Made by a program: the position numbers and the translations under genes
Shown here: one piece after another, positions 63,701 to 64,000 of the stretch
Layout of the letters: every line of letters begins with the position of its first letter
How positions within the stretch are numbered: position 1 is the stretch's first letter
Assembly (NCBI RefSeq): GCF_009928525.1
Contig: NZ_JAABOK010000004.1
Coordinates: 553,684 to 617,683, forward strand
DNA length: 64,000 nucleotides
Reading direction: 5' to 3'
Source of the DNA: Chitinophaga solisilvae
GTDB taxonomy: Bacteria; Bacteroidota; Bacteroidia; Chitinophagales; Chitinophagaceae
Notes under the pieces: model-generated
What the model saw: the letters and a program-made list of their open reading frames with translations, nothing else
Databases searched by the model: none
What the model was told of the DNA's origin: nothing

Positions 63701-63876
63701 TGGAAAAGCGCCACCTGCAGCTGGAAATATTTACCGCTGTCAAACCACAATCCATCACCCTCAACGGGCAGCCATTAAAGGACTGGGTATGGAATCCATA
63801 TCTGAAGAGAGGCTGTGTGGTGGTAAATGCAGGGTTGGTGAGTGTGAGGGAAGCGCAGGTTGTTGTTGTTAAATAA
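60775..63876 (+). CDS. Secreted GH31 glycosidase with N-terminal LamG domain
   Basis: 1,033 aa. Signal peptide ends near SAFTATAQ. A LamG/concanavalin-like domain (about 30-205, VECLVSRNK, LYIDGKFI, VDELRMWD) precedes an Ig-like/linker region (about 235-345) and the GH31 N-domain and barrel. The nucleophile is D657 in KLDVAWVG and the acid/base D708 in WSGDQSG; the conserved FLSGEYLLVAPV and KAGAIIPKYP lie beyond. GH31 members cleave alpha-glucosides, alpha-xylosides, alpha-galactosides and others; the subgroup cannot be told by eye. Translation starts 81 bases from the divergent symporter ATG. The LamG domain probably targets the enzyme to its glycan. Confidence 0.93.
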   Translation: MNRISLKSMAIGAVLVALTALSAFTATAQYRLRFNGASNFVELNGKDIPPPYTVECLVSRNKITTYSTLLTAGDYESGIRLEQYNNTNKIGLTRKGKFDVLFDYELPVGKLTHLCLVADSVSTALYIDGKFIQRIDKSIPLPCTQIGLDADGFGTLNATVDELRMWDTQLSPETIARLAFKEVTDKDPAYAHLLHYYKFDEGESNVVKDHKGALNGKIFLASYEKVYPLDLAITNVVAPLNGKTAFSSKEPVSIRVTNLGTQPVNTPVQIQYTLGYGAAMKTVTVPFNQEPLPPYAIRDILLESANLSTKGIWPLEVKAILKGDENNANNQLSTHLLLKKVPLTNITGIKQQPGLITFTLGNAFAQLHWVAEDIWRLQVNADGKFEDAMKNGIVVWNGDKKINYQLKNNKDYYEVSTAKVTLRINKAPFRIAMYDKSGKAVMEETAPLSMGEQATQTLRRGAQEYFYGGGMQNGNFSHRDSIVNIRNNFGNWGTNTTSNPAPFFVSTAGYGIFRNTFSKGAYDFRDTVVLEHEGYALDAYYFYGPTIKSVLEQYTHVTGRPFMVPRWGLEFGDADCYNKKGVTGDVIQKIAAVYREQQMPGGWILPNDGYGCGYQGLDTVVQRLHQLGFYTGLWTENGVEKIKDEVGRLGTRCMKLDVAWVGPGYKWGLDGCRAAFNGIEQNADARGFIWCVAGWAGTQRYATVWSGDQSGNWEYIRFHIPTVIGSGLSGFNYATGDVDGIFKGSAKTYVRDMQWKCFTPVYMGISGWAKAGKQPWAYGDPYTSVNRKYMQLKMRLTPYMYSYCREAYETGTPVCRAMVLEYPEDSITWGKATQYQFLSGEYLLVAPVYKDEEKRDSIYLPAGRWMDYEEGVAYEGGRWLNNFAAPLDKLPLFVKAGAIIPKYPAMLYDAQRPKDTLTLEIYPGADGRFKLYEDDGATLAYRNNNAFAYTNITSRTSGNQVTVSVGAASGKYSGQLEKRHLQLEIFTAVKPQSITLNGQPLKDWVWNPYLKRGCVVVNAGLVSVREAQVVVVK

Positions 63877-63954
63877 TTACGAATTACGAATCATTGGTGT
63901 CCGGTAAAAATCCAGGCTTTGGTTAAAGCGTAAGATTATTGGGACACCAATGAT
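63876..63954. repeat. Intergenic inverted repeat after the GH31 gene, AATTACG family edge
   Basis: AATTACGAATTACGA leads into a 13-bp perfect stem ATCATTGGTGTCC (63890-63902)/GGACACCAATGAT (63942-63954). The 39-base loop includes GGTTAAAGCGTAAGATT, reminiscent of the core of the other palindromes. Only one flank has the heptamers. The last 46 bases of the window show nothing further. Confidence 0.75.
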
Positions 63955-64000
63955 AAAAAATCATTGTTTTCTCATTTCCAAGCCTCTATGTGTCAAAAAG

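Overview
This window looks like chromosomal DNA of a soil-type Bacteroidota, most likely a Chitinophagaceae/Chitinophaga-like organism. The evidence is SusC/SusD outer-membrane pairs with an ECF sigma/FecR switch, a giant PKD-repeat protein ending in a gliding-motility (type IX secretion) domain, large GH2 and GH31 secreted glycosidases, Bacteroidota-style promoters (TTTG about 19-20 nt upstream of TAnnTTTG), weak Shine-Dalgarno signals and moderate GC. The genus is inferred from gene style, not from any database search. No rRNA, tRNA, CRISPR array, transposase or integrase was seen.

Layout. (1) 1-5755: glycan-utilisation operon of a SusD lipoprotein (its ATG loses one base at the window edge), an exo-beta-glucosaminidase-type GH2 enzyme and an FHS/FucP-type sugar permease. 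(2) 5750-12613, minus strand: PKD adhesin, DoxX-like membrane protein and PhyH-type dioxygenase, overlapping like an operon. (3) 12959-16895: Old Yellow Enzyme, YghZ-type aldo/keto reductase, acyl-CoA desaturase and HdeD-like membrane protein. (4) 17136-25903: ECF sigma factor, FecR anti-sigma, SusC with STN domain, SusD and an M1 metallopeptidase. (5) 26060-51990: a very complete corrinoid locus. cobB is divergent on the minus strand; cobQ-cobD-cbiB follow on the plus strand. A cobalamin riboswitch then precedes a 2Fe-2S ferredoxin, a TonB-dependent receptor, an SDR protein, cobA, cbiX, cobI, a cobJ-cbiC fusion, cobL (cbiET), a cbiG-cobM fusion, cobK, cbiD, two NiCoT-like permeases, a split chlI/chlD-type gene, a PduO-type adenosyltransferase, cobW and cobN. 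(6) 52233-55528: a heptad-repeat coiled-coil protein, a small membrane protein and a hybrid histidine kinase. (7) 55748-63876: YdcF-like protein, NAD-dependent epimerase, a SAM-I riboswitch with a visible terminator/antiterminator controlling a cystathionine gamma-synthase-type gene, a dicarboxylate/amino-acid symporter and a LamG-GH31 glycosidase.

How it works together. The corrinoid block encodes the cobalt-early (anaerobic-type) ring pathway from uroporphyrinogen III through cobyric acid to adenosylcobinamide phosphate, with uptake, cobalt import and adenosylation. Lower-ligand assembly genes (cobU, cobS, cobT, cobC) and a recognisable precorrin-2 dehydrogenase are not in the window. Both an early chelatase (CbiX) and a late-type chelatase (CobN plus ChlI/ChlD-like subunits) are present.

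Most notable. (a) The ChlI-like AAA gene and the VWA gene lie in -1 relative frames, and the linker is readable across the overlap. This looks like a single chlD gene decoded by frameshifting. (b) A family of very long, mostly perfect intergenic palindromes (arms up to 67 bp) is built from AATTACG-type heptamers plus a shared GCGAAGATTAAA-like core. They sit after gene 3' ends. Arms match within an element although elements differ from each other, so arms appear to be homogenised.
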